The notes under the pieces were generated by a model. The model did no database searches, had not been told where the DNA came from, and saw only the letters and a program-made list of their open reading frames with translations. From assembly GCA_005843815.1 (NCBI GenBank), contig SZYA01000005.1, positions 1 through 40,182 on the forward strand: 40,182 bases of DNA, written 5' to 3'. The position numbers were made by a program, and so were the translations under genes. Positions 25,912-34,040 of the stretch are shown piece after piece; position 1 is the stretch's first letter; every line of letters begins with the position of its first letter. The DNA comes from Chlorobium sp. (GTDB taxonomy: Bacteria; Bacteroidota; Chlorobiia; Chlorobiales; Chlorobiaceae).

Positions 25912-26517
25912 ATGAATAAAAATATTTTCAGGGCAGGCGTATTGACCGCCGCTCTTGTTGGTTATGCGGCATCGCCAGTTTTGGCTGCCAGTAATGCTTC
26001 TGATGCCTCATCGACAGGGACTATATCCAATATGTCTGATGCCTCATCAACTGGGACGTTATCGAATATGTCTGATGCCTCCTCTACAGCGACCTTATCC
26101 AATATGTCCGATCGCACGGCAACCGCTACGTTATCAGCGACTATCGGTTCAATAATTGGCGGCAGTGTTGGCTCGCTGGTTGGCAGCAGCGTTGGTTCTT
26201 CGGTTGGTGGTAACGTAGGTTCCTCAGTTGGGGGAAGTGTTGGTGGCACTGTAGGTGGAACAACTGGTGGCAGCGTTGGCGGAGCAACCGGTGGAAGTGT
26301 TGGTGGCGGAACGCAGCAGGGCGGAAGCAGCCAGCAGGGTGGCGGCGACCAGCAGCAGGGTGGAAGCAGCCAGGGTGGCGGCGACCAGAAGCAGGGCGGA
26401 AGTGACCAGCAGGGTGGCAGCGACCAGAAACAGGGCGGCAGTGACCAGCAGGGTGAAGGTAACCAGCAGGGCACTGGAAAAAGTGGTAATCAGCGTGACC
26501 AGAAGGATAAAAAGTAG
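25912..26517 (+). CDS. Secreted low-complexity repeat protein (Ser/Thr, Gly-zipper, Gln/Gly)
   Basis: Not recognised. The 201-residue precursor has a clear signal peptide (MNKNIFRAGVLTAALVGYAA, cleavage near LAA, residue 26). Three repeat zones follow. Residues 30-77 are four 12-residue units of the form SDASSTGTLSNM, the last degenerate. Residues 79-133 are a glycine-zipper-like run of GGSVG/GGTVG/GGATG units with a period of about four. Residues 134-188 are rich in Gln, Gly, Ser and Asp (QQGGSDQKQGG type). The tail is basic (GNQRDQKDKK). It is probably exported and may form a surface or matrix polymer. The closest functional hint is its place beside an exopolysaccharide export cluster. Confidence 0.75.
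   Translation: MNKNIFRAGVLTAALVGYAASPVLAASNASDASSTGTISNMSDASSTGTLSNMSDASSTATLSNMSDRTATATLSATIGSIIGGSVGSLVGSSVGSSVGGNVGSSVGGSVGGTVGGTTGGSVGGATGGSVGGGTQQGGSSQQGGGDQQQGGSSQGGGDQKQGGSDQQGGSDQKQGGSDQQGEGNQQGTGKSGNQRDQKDKK
25999..26142 (+). repeat. Four tandem 36-base coding repeats
   Basis: Four direct units of 36 bases encoding 12 residues each; the first three (SDASSTGTISNM, SDASSTGTLSNM, SDASSTATLSNM) are nearly identical and the fourth (SDRTATATLSAT) has diverged. Perfect in-frame spacing points to slippage or unequal crossing-over. Confidence 0.85.
26146..26475 (+). repeat. Gly-rich then Gln/Gly-rich low-complexity coding repeats
   Basis: 26146-26310 encodes a GGSVG-type array with about four-residue periodicity. 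26311-26475 encodes QGGSDQ-type units, with the near-exact block DQKQGGSDQQG occurring twice in a row. The DNA itself is repetitive (GGTGGC, CAGCAGGG, GGCGGAAG words), so length variation between strains is likely. Confidence 0.8.
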
Positions 26518-26531
26518 GAACATTTTTTCTC

Positions 26532-26563
26532 TGGCCACATCGATAAGTTCCTTGATGTGGCTA
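26532..26563 (+). terminator. Terminator-like hairpin after the repeat protein gene
   Basis: TGGCCACATC (26532-26541) pairs with GATGTGGCTA (26554-26563) with one wobble, around a 12-base loop, 15 bases after the stop. A T run comes only after seven more bases (ATTTTT near 26569-26574), so termination may be partial. Confidence 0.5.
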
Positions 26564-26646
26564 GGGAGATTTTTGTGCGTTTGTCATTACCCACATCTCC
26601 CCCCCATCTTTTTTTTGTACATCCTCCTCTCGATTGCTTGCTTCTG

Positions 26647-26674
26647 TTGAAAAAAACTAATTTTTTAATATATT
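26647..26674 (+). promoter_or_regulatory. Candidate promoter of the polysaccharide export operon
   Basis: TTGAAA (26647-26652), a 16-base spacer, then TATATT (26669-26674), about 90 bases upstream of the export gene start. The rest of this 248-base gap has a pyrimidine-rich stretch and nothing else I can name. Confidence 0.35.
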
Positions 26675-26765
26675 GTTTCGCAAATTGACCTCGTAATGAG
26701 GGCTTAATGCGCAATTATTAATAGGTGTACTCCTTCTTCAGATGTAACTGAAGGGAGCGGAGCTT

Positions 26766-28703
26766 TTGACTTATTTCGTAGTAACTATCATCTGGATTAT
26801 GCGTTTCGCCCGTTTTCTTCTTGTTGCACTCTTGATATTCTCGTTTCCGCTGGATGGTCGATCGGCGGAGAGTTCCGGTTCTGGCGCTGGCTCTCTATCC
26901 TCAAATGCAGCCACAGCTACCTCCTCATTATCGGCACCACCCTCTGCAGCGGGTCAAGCCTCTATGACCAACGCTCCGTCAGATGCTGTAAAGTTCAATG
27001 GCGAAACCGCGAAAGGAAAAGAGGGTCGCGACGCAGTAGCACCATCGGGACTCTCCTCCACCACCGGGAGCTTTCAGTCCTATGTGGCCAACTCCACCGG
27101 TGTTGGCCTTGGTATGTTTGGCCGGGAGCTTTTCGGTAATGTGCCGAGCACCTACGCACCACTGGGCGGTGCCCAGGTGAATGCGGAGTATGTTATCGGC
27201 GCAGGGGATGCTCTGCAGATTCGTGGCTGGGGGATGGTTGATATTGATCTTACGGTCACAGTGAACCGTAGCGGCGAAGTCTATCTGCCTCGGGTGGGTT
27301 CGGTTAATGTGGCCGGGGTTAAATATCGCGATCTGCAGGGGCACCTGAAAAAAGCGATCAGCCGAATATACACCAACTTTGAGCTTACTGCCAGCATAGT
27401 GCAGACCCGCAGTGTCCAGATTTATATTCTCGGCCATGCACAGCGCCCAGGCACCTACACCCTCAGCGCCATGAGTACGCTGCTCAATGCCCTGTTTGCC
27501 TCCGGTGGCCCATCCGCAACCGGCACCATGCGCGATATTCAGCTCAAACGCGGCACTGCAGCTCCCGTCTCAATCGACCTCTACGATATGCTGCTCCATG
27601 GCGATAAAAGCATGGATCAATCGCTTCAGGATGGCGATGTTATCTATATTCCTGAGGTTGGTCCACTCGTTGCGCTCTTTGGCAATGTCAAACGGCCAAC
27701 CATCTTTGAGTTGAACAAAAAAACATCCCTCTCTGAAATAGTGAACTGGGCTGGCGGCTTTGAATCGGCAGCCGACCTCAAGCATGTCATTGTCGAAAAG
27801 AGAGTTGAGAACCGGTACGAAACCATTGCTGAGTTGCAGGCCGAGAAGGAGTCGATAACAAAAGAGCTCTCAACCATCATCTTGACCCCTACAGATATCA
27901 TTCGGGTGTTTGTGCCTGGCACCATCCCTTTTCAGGTAAAGGTGGTTCGGGCTTTTGCTCTTGTTGATGGCGCGGTGAAACAGCCGGGTGTTTTTCAGAT
28001 TGAAAAGGGTGAAACACTGAAATCGCTTCTCGTACGAGCAGGAGGGGTTCAAGAGAAAGGGTTGGTTTTTGGCACCGTTTTTACTCGCGAACGGGTGCGC
28101 CGTGAGCAGCAGGAGAAGGTTAATGATGCTGTCGATCGCTTCGAAAAAGATCTCGACAGTAATTTCAAAGAGAGGCTTGCCAAGGAGTCTGATCCGGAAC
28201 AGGCTGTTCTGATTCAGAAACAGGCTGAATTCCAGCGTGGCATTATTACAAAATTACGTAATTTCAAGGCAGATGGGCGCATTATTCTTGGTCTCAAGGG
28301 GTTCGAGAGTACAGTTGCTGATCTTCCTGATTTTCCTCTTGAAGACGGCGACAGAATCTTCGTACCCGAAAAGTCCTCTACCGTGAATGTGCTTGGCTCT
28401 GTCTTTCAGCAAAATACATTTATCTATCAACGTGACTATAGTGTCAATGACTATATCGAAAAAGCGGGCGGGGTAAGCCCATCAGGGGATAAATCATTGA
28501 TGTATCGCATCTGTGCGGATGGTTCAGTGCAAAGCAAAAAGCAGGGGGGATGGAGTGGAACCATCAATCCGGGTGATGCTATTGTGGTCCCAGAAAAAAT
28601 AATAACGAGTGGGCCAAGTTTTGTCTCAATGCTCAAAGACTGGACATCTATTCTCTACCAGTTTGGATTGGGCGCTGCTGGTCTTAAAACCCTGCGCAAC
28701 TAA
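26766..28703 (+). CDS. Polysaccharide export protein, Wza-like with SLBB domains
   Basis: Outer-membrane/periplasmic channel protein for exopolysaccharide or capsule export, 645 residues. A hydrophobic N-terminal signal is followed by a Ser/Ala-rich linker to about residue 110. The Poly_export domain (about 140-225) contains YVIGAGDALQIRGWG and VNRSGEVYLPRVGSVNV. Several SLBB domains follow, recognised by repeats of the type VQIYILGHAQRPGTYTL, VALFGNVKRPTIFEL, ALVDGAVKQPGVFQI and VNVLGSVFQQNTFI. An alpha-helical charged insert lies at about 435-500. TTG 26766 has AGGGAG eight bases upstream; ATG 26799 would give a more conventional signal peptide. It heads the export/assembly gene line that runs to 32867. 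Confidence 0.92.
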   Translation: MTYFVVTIIWIMRFARFLLVALLIFSFPLDGRSAESSGSGAGSLSSNAATATSSLSAPPSAAGQASMTNAPSDAVKFNGETAKGKEGRDAVAPSGLSSTTGSFQSYVANSTGVGLGMFGRELFGNVPSTYAPLGGAQVNAEYVIGAGDALQIRGWGMVDIDLTVTVNRSGEVYLPRVGSVNVAGVKYRDLQGHLKKAISRIYTNFELTASIVQTRSVQIYILGHAQRPGTYTLSAMSTLLNALFASGGPSATGTMRDIQLKRGTAAPVSIDLYDMLLHGDKSMDQSLQDGDVIYIPEVGPLVALFGNVKRPTIFELNKKTSLSEIVNWAGGFESAADLKHVIVEKRVENRYETIAELQAEKESITKELSTIILTPTDIIRVFVPGTIPFQVKVVRAFALVDGAVKQPGVFQIEKGETLKSLLVRAGGVQEKGLVFGTVFTRERVRREQQEKVNDAVDRFEKDLDSNFKERLAKESDPEQAVLIQKQAEFQRGIITKLRNFKADGRIILGLKGFESTVADLPDFPLEDGDRIFVPEKSSTVNVLGSVFQQNTFIYQRDYSVNDYIEKAGGVSPSGDKSLMYRICADGSVQSKKQGGWSGTINPGDAIVVPEKIITSGPSFVSMLKDWTSILYQFGLGAAGLKTLRN

Positions 28704-28739
28704 ATATCCGGCAATAATTCATTAAAATTCAGGAAATTA

Positions 28740-29900
28740 GTGAATAATAATATTCAAGCACCGGAAGCAAAGGGCAAGGAGTTTGAAATAAACCTGCTTG
28801 ATGTCGCCATTGTTCTCGCCAGGCATATAAAGCTCATTGTTGTATTGCCTATTGTTCTGGCAGTCGTAGCTTATATCATCGCCCGACAAGCACCAGATGT
28901 CTATACTTCGGATACCACATTTATGCCGCCCAAGCAGGCATCAAGCGCATCATCGCTGGTGTCATCGCTTGGCTTGCCCGATGGTTTCCCTGGTATGCCT
29001 GGCGGCGGCGGAGTATCAGGAGCAAATGATCTGTATATAGCGGTTCTCAAAAGTCGCACGATGAGGGATGAGATGGTTGATCGCTTTAAACTCTTTCGTG
29101 TCTATAAGACCAAATCCAAAGAAGCTGCTCGTAATGCTCTGTCAGGGCTAACTTCTGTGCTGACAACAAAAGAGGGTCTTATTATAGTGAAAGTGACTGA
29201 CACCAATCCGCAACGAGCGGCGCTGCTCGCTAATGGATACGTTGATGTTTTGCTGAAAAAAAACAATGAGTTAGCGCTTTCAGAGGCATCGCAGCGACGT
29301 CTTGTTGCAGAAAACGAGTTTCTTAAAGCAAAAAACAGACTCGGCGATGCTGAAAGTACAGTAAAAAAATTCCAGGAATATACTGGTCTTATTACTGCTG
29401 AGCCTGAGATTGCTGCACTTCGGTCTATGATGAAAAATACGGAGCTTCAGCTTGCTGAGATGAGTGTCTACAGTACAGCAAATAATCCTGACTACATTAA
29501 GGTGCGTCAAAAACTGCGTAATCTTCAGGCGGAAATTGGCAAGGCTCAAGTGGGTTCAGCCTATGTCAGTAAAGCTCCCGAAAGAATACTTGACTTTACT
29601 CGAAAAACAAGAGACCTCAAGTATGCAGAATCGCTCTATCAGTTGGCTTTTCAGCAATTGACAGCGGCAAGGGCAGATGAATCCAACACTAATTTTGCGA
29701 TTCAGGTTATTGATCGCGCGGTGGTTCCCGAACAGAGATCAGGCCCGAATCGAAAAAATATAGTTATGATTTCTGCTGCTGCAGGTTTGCTTGCTGCAGT
29801 TATTATTGCTTTTCTTGTAGAAGCCTTTGAAAGGACTAAAAATAACAAGGAGAGTGTCGAGCAGTTGAAAGTTATCAAAAGCTACTTGCGTTGGCGCTAA
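28740..29900 (+). CDS. Chain-length determinant protein, Wzz/GumC-like
   Basis: Inner-membrane polysaccharide co-polymerase that controls chain length and links to the Wza-like exporter. The 386-residue protein has an N-terminal Wzz segment (EINLLDVAIVLARHIKLIVVLP), a first helix at about residues 31-50, a periplasmic coiled-coil domain (about 60-335) and a second helix at about 340-360 (IVMISAAAGLLAAVIIAFLVEAF). A GNVR-type stretch appears in FAIQVIDRAVVPEQRSGPN. The C terminus is short, with no tyrosine-kinase domain, so regulation by autophosphorylation would need a separate kinase. GTG start at 28740 with AGGAA upstream; 36 bases after the exporter gene. Confidence 0.9.
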   Translation: MNNNIQAPEAKGKEFEINLLDVAIVLARHIKLIVVLPIVLAVVAYIIARQAPDVYTSDTTFMPPKQASSASSLVSSLGLPDGFPGMPGGGGVSGANDLYIAVLKSRTMRDEMVDRFKLFRVYKTKSKEAARNALSGLTSVLTTKEGLIIVKVTDTNPQRAALLANGYVDVLLKKNNELALSEASQRRLVAENEFLKAKNRLGDAESTVKKFQEYTGLITAEPEIAALRSMMKNTELQLAEMSVYSTANNPDYIKVRQKLRNLQAEIGKAQVGSAYVSKAPERILDFTRKTRDLKYAESLYQLAFQQLTAARADESNTNFAIQVIDRAVVPEQRSGPNRKNIVMISAAAGLLAAVIIAFLVEAFERTKNNKESVEQLKVIKSYLRWR

Positions 29901-29927
29901 GGTGGCGATCATTTTTATCATCAATAA

Positions 29928-31037
29928 ATGATTTTTACAGAACACCTCTCTATCAGCCTGTTTATTCCGGGTGTTATTACTTCCGCACTTTCTGTGTTGC
30001 TTGTGATGACCAAACAATGGCATGGTAACCACTCTTTTGATCATCTTGAAGGTGCACAAAAATTTCATGTAGAACCAACCCCTCGTGTTGGTGGAATTGC
30101 TATAATTTCAGGCATGGTTGCCGCATGTTTTTTATCTTCGGAGTCAGTATCGAAACTGCTCGTATTAATGTTGATCGCGGCTCTTCCTGCTTTTGTCGCT
30201 GGTCTGATGGAAGACCTTACCAAGTGTGTTAAAATTCGGGAGCGACTGTTAGCGACACTGCTCAGCGGCACTCTGGCTTGGTGGCTTACTGGCTACAGTC
30301 TTGACCATATCGATATCGCTCCAATCGACTATCTTCTGGCTTATGTGCCGCTTGGTGCGGCTTTTACTGCTTTTGCTGTTGGAGGAGTTGCCAATTCGAT
30401 TAATATTATCGATGGTTTTAATGGTTTGGCTGCCGGGACAATAATAATCTGTTTTACAGCTTTTGCTCTCATTGCATGGCAGGCAGGGGATGTTGAACTG
30501 GCCCAGTTGTGTGTTGTATTTGTTTTTGTTGTGGCGGGCTTTTTTGTTGTAAATTTTCCGTTTGGTAAAATTTTTATGGGTGATGGTGGAGCATATCTTT
30601 TGGGTGTTATGGTTGCATGGGTGGCGGTCATGTTACCTTCTCGCAATCCTGCGGTTTCAGTTTGGGCTCCGCTTCTGGTCTGCGCCTATCCAGTGCTCGA
30701 AACAGTATTTTCAATGTGGCGCCGACATCATCGTATCGGTCAGCACCCCGGTCAGGCAGACAGTCTCCATCTGCACTCATTGATCTATTGCAGGGTTTCG
30801 AGGGTTGTTGTTCGAAAAGCAAGACCGGAACTTAAAAACGGCTTAACCTCGGTTTTGATCTGGCCTTTGCCCTTGTTGTCAGCCGGGGTTGCGACGTTTT
30901 TGTTTTCGAATACCATGGTAATGATTGGCGGTATTGTTGTCTGTGCATTTGTTTACCGTCTTGTCTATCTGCGTTTGACACAATTTATCTGGTGTCTGAG
31001 GCCTGCGACGCTGAGTCGTAATCAGACATCGGAATAA
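29928..31037 (+). CDS. Glycosyl-1-phosphate transferase, WecA/MraY family
   Basis: Integral membrane enzyme that transfers a sugar-1-phosphate (usually GlcNAc-1-P or a relative) from a UDP-sugar to undecaprenyl phosphate, starting a lipid-linked glycan. The 369-residue protein has about ten membrane helices. Family motifs are EPTPRVGGIAI (about residues 46-56), the Mg site region NSINIIDGFNGLA, and FMGDGGAYLLG; the C-terminal cytoplasmic loop RRHHRIGQHPGQADSLHLHSLIY carries the histidine-rich motif expected for the WecA branch. It is the likely initiating enzyme for the glycan of this locus. It follows the chain-length gene by 27 bases. Confidence 0.9.
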   Translation: MIFTEHLSISLFIPGVITSALSVLLVMTKQWHGNHSFDHLEGAQKFHVEPTPRVGGIAIISGMVAACFLSSESVSKLLVLMLIAALPAFVAGLMEDLTKCVKIRERLLATLLSGTLAWWLTGYSLDHIDIAPIDYLLAYVPLGAAFTAFAVGGVANSINIIDGFNGLAAGTIIICFTAFALIAWQAGDVELAQLCVVFVFVVAGFFVVNFPFGKIFMGDGGAYLLGVMVAWVAVMLPSRNPAVSVWAPLLVCAYPVLETVFSMWRRHHRIGQHPGQADSLHLHSLIYCRVSRVVVRKARPELKNGLTSVLIWPLPLLSAGVATFLFSNTMVMIGGIVVCAFVYRLVYLRLTQFIWCLRPATLSRNQTSE

Positions 31038-31100
31038 TAGTTGCTATATATTGCATGGCTTTTAATTTAGTGTGTACAAAGATCTAAATTTCTTCTGGTA

Positions 31101-32867
31101 TTGCATCAATCTCAATCCCTAAAAAATCTTCTGTTGCGTCTCTGGCGGCACATTACGCCGAGGCGGAGGGGGCAATTCGGGCTGTTGCTGCTGTTGATGA
31201 TTGCCGCATCGTTTGCAGAAATTATCAGCATTGGGGCTGTGCTTCCTTTTCTTGCGGTTCTGACGGCACCGGAGAGGATATTTGAGCTTCCGGCAGCCCA
31301 GCCGATTATCAAGGCATCGGGAATTATCACGGCCAGCCAGCTTCTACTCCCGCTCACCATTGTATTCGGACTGGCGGCTCTCCTCTCGGGCGGCGTGCGT
31401 CTCTTTCTTCTCTGGGCCAGCACTCGCCTCTCTTATGCAACAGGGGCTGACCTCAGTATCAGTATCTATCGGCGCACCCTCTACCAGCCCTATTCGGTGC
31501 ATGTGGCCCGTAACAGCAGCGAAATTATTAATGGCATATCAAGCAAGACGAACTCGGTCATATATACACTTACCAGTATTCTGAACCTCATCAGCTCAAC
31601 CATTATTCTGCTGGCTATCCTGATTACTCTGGTTTCAGTTGATCCTGTTATTGCATTGGCGGCTTTTGCCGGTTTTGGATTTCTCTATGGTTTGATTATC
31701 AAGATAACCCGGAGCCGGTTGGTGGTGAACAGTCAGCGTATTGCTCATGAGTCTACCCAGGTTATCAAGTCGCTGCAGGAGGGGTTGGGTGGCATACGTG
31801 ACGTTTTGATTGATGGCACCCAGACTGCTTATTGTCAAATTTATCGTAATGCTGATCTGCCGTTACGTCATGCTCAGGGGAACAACTCATTTATCAGTAT
31901 GAGTCCCCGTTATGCACTTGAAGCTTTGGGTATGTTGCTTATCTCTGCTCTTGCCTATATGCTTGCCTTGCAACCTAACGGTATTGCCAAGGCCATTCCG
32001 GTACTTGGAGTTCTTGCCCTTGGCGCCCAGCGTCTTTTGCCGGTATTGCAGCTTGCTTATTCGTCGTGGTCAAGCATACAAGGTGGTCAAGCCTCGTTGC
32101 AGGATGCCATCGAACTGCTTGATCAGCCACTGCCCGATTATGCCGACCAACCTCCAGCGAAGCCGCTGCCGTTCCACAAGCAGATTGAGCTGAACAATCT
32201 CTCATTCCGGTACACCGAGCAGACCCCTCTGGTGCTCAACAATCTCAATCTTTCGATATCCAGGGGGAGCCGCACTGGTTTTATCGGGGTTACCGGTAGT
32301 GGTAAAAGCACTCTGCTTGATATTGTTATGGGGTTGTTGCAACCTACCGATGGTGCGCTTGCTATTGATGGTCAGCCTGTTACCACAAGCAACAACAGGG
32401 CATGGCAGGCGCATATTGCTCATGTGCCCCAGGCAATTTACCTCTCCGATAGCACTATTGAAGAGAACATAGCTTTCGGCATACCTAAAGGTAAAATTGA
32501 TCATAACCGGGTCAAGAGAGCTGCCCAACAGGCACAGATTGCGGAGATTATTGAAAGCTGGCCTAAAAAGTATAAAACATACGTAGGTGAACGGGGTATC
32601 CGTCTCTCTGGAGGGCAGCGGCAGCGCATCGGCATTGCACGTGCACTCTACAAACAGGCTGATGTCATCATTTTCGATGAAGCCACCAGCGCTCTCGATA
32701 ACGACACTGAGCAGGCGGTTATGGAGGCCATCGAAAGCCTCGGTCATGATTTGACGATTCTCATCATCGCACACCGGCTCACCACGCTGAAAAACTGTTC
32801 TCAGGTTGTTGAGCTTGGGGATGGAGGCATAAAGCGTATTGGCAGCTATCGGGAGATAGTTTCATAG
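31101..32867 (+). CDS. ABC transporter, fused permease and ATPase (MsbA/PglK-like flippase)
   Basis: Half-transporter of the exporter class, 588 residues: an N-terminal six-helix membrane domain (about 20-340) and a C-terminal ATPase. Walker A is GVTGSGKST (about 395-403), the signature LSGGQRQRIGIARAL is at about 503, Walker B is [12 protein letters not shown], and the H-loop follows in IIAHRL. In surface-glycan loci such proteins flip lipid-linked oligosaccharides (PglK-like) or lipids (MsbA). No Wzx flippase is seen nearby, so it may fill that role. The TTG start at 31101 has no strong ribosome-binding site. Bases 32664-32797 are duplicated at 35037-35170. Confidence 0.9.
   Translation: MHQSQSLKNLLLRLWRHITPRRRGQFGLLLLLMIAASFAEIISIGAVLPFLAVLTAPERIFELPAAQPIIKASGIITASQLLLPLTIVFGLAALLSGGVRLFLLWASTRLSYATGADLSISIYRRTLYQPYSVHVARNSSEIINGISSKTNSVIYTLTSILNLISSTIILLAILITLVSVDPVIALAAFAGFGFLYGLIIKITRSRLVVNSQRIAHESTQVIKSLQEGLGGIRDVLIDGTQTAYCQIYRNADLPLRHAQGNNSFISMSPRYALEALGMLLISALAYMLALQPNGIAKAIPVLGVLALGAQRLLPVLQLAYSSWSSIQGGQASLQDAIELLDQPLPDYADQPPAKPLPFHKQIELNNLSFRYTEQTPLVLNNLNLSISRGSRTGFIGVTGSGKSTLLDIVMGLLQPTDGALAIDGQPVTTSNNRAWQAHIAHVPQAIYLSDSTIEENIAFGIPKGKIDHNRVKRAAQQAQIAEIIESWPKKYKTYVGERGIRLSGGQRQRIGIARALYKQADVIIFDEATSALDNDTEQAVMEAIESLGHDLTILIIAHRLTTLKNCSQVVELGDGGIKRIGSYREIVS
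32664..32797 (+). repeat. Direct repeat copy 1 (inside intact ABC transporter gene)
   Basis: 134 bases covering the Walker B to H-loop region. I count three mismatches against 35037-35170, all third-position changes (GAG/GAA, GTT/GTG, GCC/GCT). Identity drops sharply on both sides. Confidence 0.92.
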
Positions 32868-32907
32868 TAGTCAAGAGTAGCTCAGGGTACTCATTTTCCT
32901 GGTTTAC

Positions 32908-32935
32908 CCGGTTCTCCATCAAATCCACAACACGC
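32908..32935 (+). repeat. Imperfect direct repeat flanking the Rpn nuclease gene, left copy
   Basis: 28 bases match 33936-33963 at 22 positions; the inner 21 bases (from 32915) match at 18. The core is TCCACAAYACGC. This copy lies 130 bases before the nuclease start, and the partner begins just after its stop. Confidence 0.45.
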
Positions 32936-32956
32936 ATCAAAAGGAAGGGAGTGAGC

Positions 32957-32975
32957 TGGCTACGAACCGTAGCCA
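32957..32975. repeat. Perfect 8-bp inverted repeat (hairpin) before the Rpn nuclease gene
   Basis: TGGCTACG (32957-32964) and CGTAGCCA (32968-32975) form a perfect stem with a three-base AAC loop. No T run follows, so it is not an obvious terminator for the ABC gene. It lies in a 197-base gap with no convincing gene. Confidence 0.6.
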
Positions 32976-33064
32976 ACTGAAAATGCTCTCTGCAGATGGA
33001 AAACGCTTATAACCTAACTCCCGTAGTATAATTTGTGAAAAGGTGGTCTTAGTGGAAAAAAGTT

Positions 33065-33934
33065 ATGTGTAAAATAAATCCCCGCGTCGATTTTGCCTTT
33101 AAAAAGCTGTTTGGCAGCGAAGAGAACAAGGATCTGTTGATCTCGTTGATCAACGCTATCATCTCCGAGGCTGATCAGGTGGTGGAGGTGGAGCTGAAAA
33201 ATCCCTATAATTTGGCCGATTACCGCGCTGGAAAAATGTCTATAATCGACATCAAGGCCAAGGCTGAAAATGGGCGCTGGTTCAACATCGAAATGCAGAT
33301 CAGCGAAGACTACAACTTCGATAAACGTGCCATTTACTACTGGGCAAAACTGGTGACCGAACAGCTCAGCGAGGGGATGATGTTCAAAGAGCTGAAAAAA
33401 ACCATCAGCATCAACATCCTTGATTACAACTTTATACCCGATACAGCGGAAGTCCATAATTGCTATAAAATCATCAACACCGCAACCGGCAAAGATGACC
33501 GCTTGCACGATATCTTTGAACTGCACTACATTGAGCTTAAAAAGTTCAAAAAATCGTACGCCGAAATCCAGAGCGCGTTGGATCGCTGGAGCAGTTTTTT
33601 AACGACAGCGCATAAGCTCGACCGGGAGCATACGCCAAAAGAGCTGGCCTCCGATAAAAATATTGTCAAAGCCATTTCTGCCATTGACCGTATGTTTGAT
33701 GAAGAGGAGCGTCAAGTCTATGATGTTCGTATGCAATCATTGGCCGATGTCGAAAGCAAGATTGCCTCTGCGGCAGAAAAAGGCATGGAACAAGGTGTCG
33801 AAATAGGCAGAAAGGAAACAACCAGAATGATAGCTCTAAAACTGATACAACAAGGCACGGCGATTGACATTGTTAAGTCTGTAACAGGGTTAAGTGTTGC
33901 AGCGATAGAAGATCTTGTGAAGAGCGCATCATGA
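33065..33934 (+). CDS. Rpn family (PD-(D/E)XK) nuclease / putative transposase
   Basis: A 289-residue protein of the recombination-promoting nuclease group, often annotated as a conserved putative transposase. The N terminus NPRVDFAFKKLFGSEENKDLLI is diagnostic. The PD-(D/E)XK core is visible as the aspartate in SIIDIKAKAENGRWFNIEMQ (about residues 59-78), giving the D-x(n)-E-x-Q active-site pattern, with YYWAKLVTEQLSEG following. The C terminus has a short coiled region and the EKGMEQGVEIGRKE segment common in this family. Rpn proteins in E. coli are DNA endonucleases that raise RecA-independent recombination. It sits in a disturbed patch of the polysaccharide locus. Confidence 0.88.
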   Translation: MCKINPRVDFAFKKLFGSEENKDLLISLINAIISEADQVVEVELKNPYNLADYRAGKMSIIDIKAKAENGRWFNIEMQISEDYNFDKRAIYYWAKLVTEQLSEGMMFKELKKTISINILDYNFIPDTAEVHNCYKIINTATGKDDRLHDIFELHYIELKKFKKSYAEIQSALDRWSSFLTTAHKLDREHTPKELASDKNIVKAISAIDRMFDEEERQVYDVRMQSLADVESKIASAAEKGMEQGVEIGRKETTRMIALKLIQQGTAIDIVKSVTGLSVAAIEDLVKSAS

Positions 33935-33935
33935 A

Positions 33936-33963
33936 CCAGCTTTCCATCCAGTCCACAATACGC
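33936..33963 (+). repeat. Imperfect direct repeat flanking the Rpn nuclease gene, right copy
   Basis: Partner of 32908-32935; begins two bases after the nuclease stop codon. Differences are spread across the unit, so if it marks an old insertion or a genic repeat it is not recent. Confidence 0.45.
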
Positions 33964-33986
33964 GAACAAGCCATGAATTTTATTTT

Positions 33987-34040
33987 TTGGCTGATGCTGA
34001 TGCTGATGAGGATATTTATAGCCTGGCCGATGGTAAATGA
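33987..34040 (+). pseudogene. Possible antitoxin C-terminal remnant
   Basis: An 18-codon open stretch reading LADADADEDIYSLADGK and then TGA. This acidic tail resembles the C-terminal ends of small antitoxins encoded upstream of MazF/PemK toxins. It has no proper start or body, and its stop overlaps the start of the toxin-like fragment by four bases (ATGA), the usual toxin-antitoxin arrangement. The reading is suggestive only. Confidence 0.35.

Noticed and set aside
25962..26474. 170-codon Pro/Cys-rich minus-strand frame
   Set aside because: It is the mirror of the Gly/Gln repeat coding sequence; its repeats result from the plus-strand repeats.
25999..26475. CRISPR-like regular repeats
   Set aside because: The units are tandem, in frame and without spacers, and encode protein repeats; no CRISPR array was seen elsewhere.
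32779..32976. 65-codon minus-strand frame at the end of the ABC gene
   Set aside because: It partly overlaps the ABC coding end, starts at a TTG inside the hairpin, and shows no known family; its middle does resemble a coding peptide (RVVDLMENRV), so a relic cannot be excluded.
33065..33934. Rpn gene as a complete insertion sequence
   Set aside because: No terminal inverted repeats and no clean target duplication were found; only diverged direct repeats flank it.
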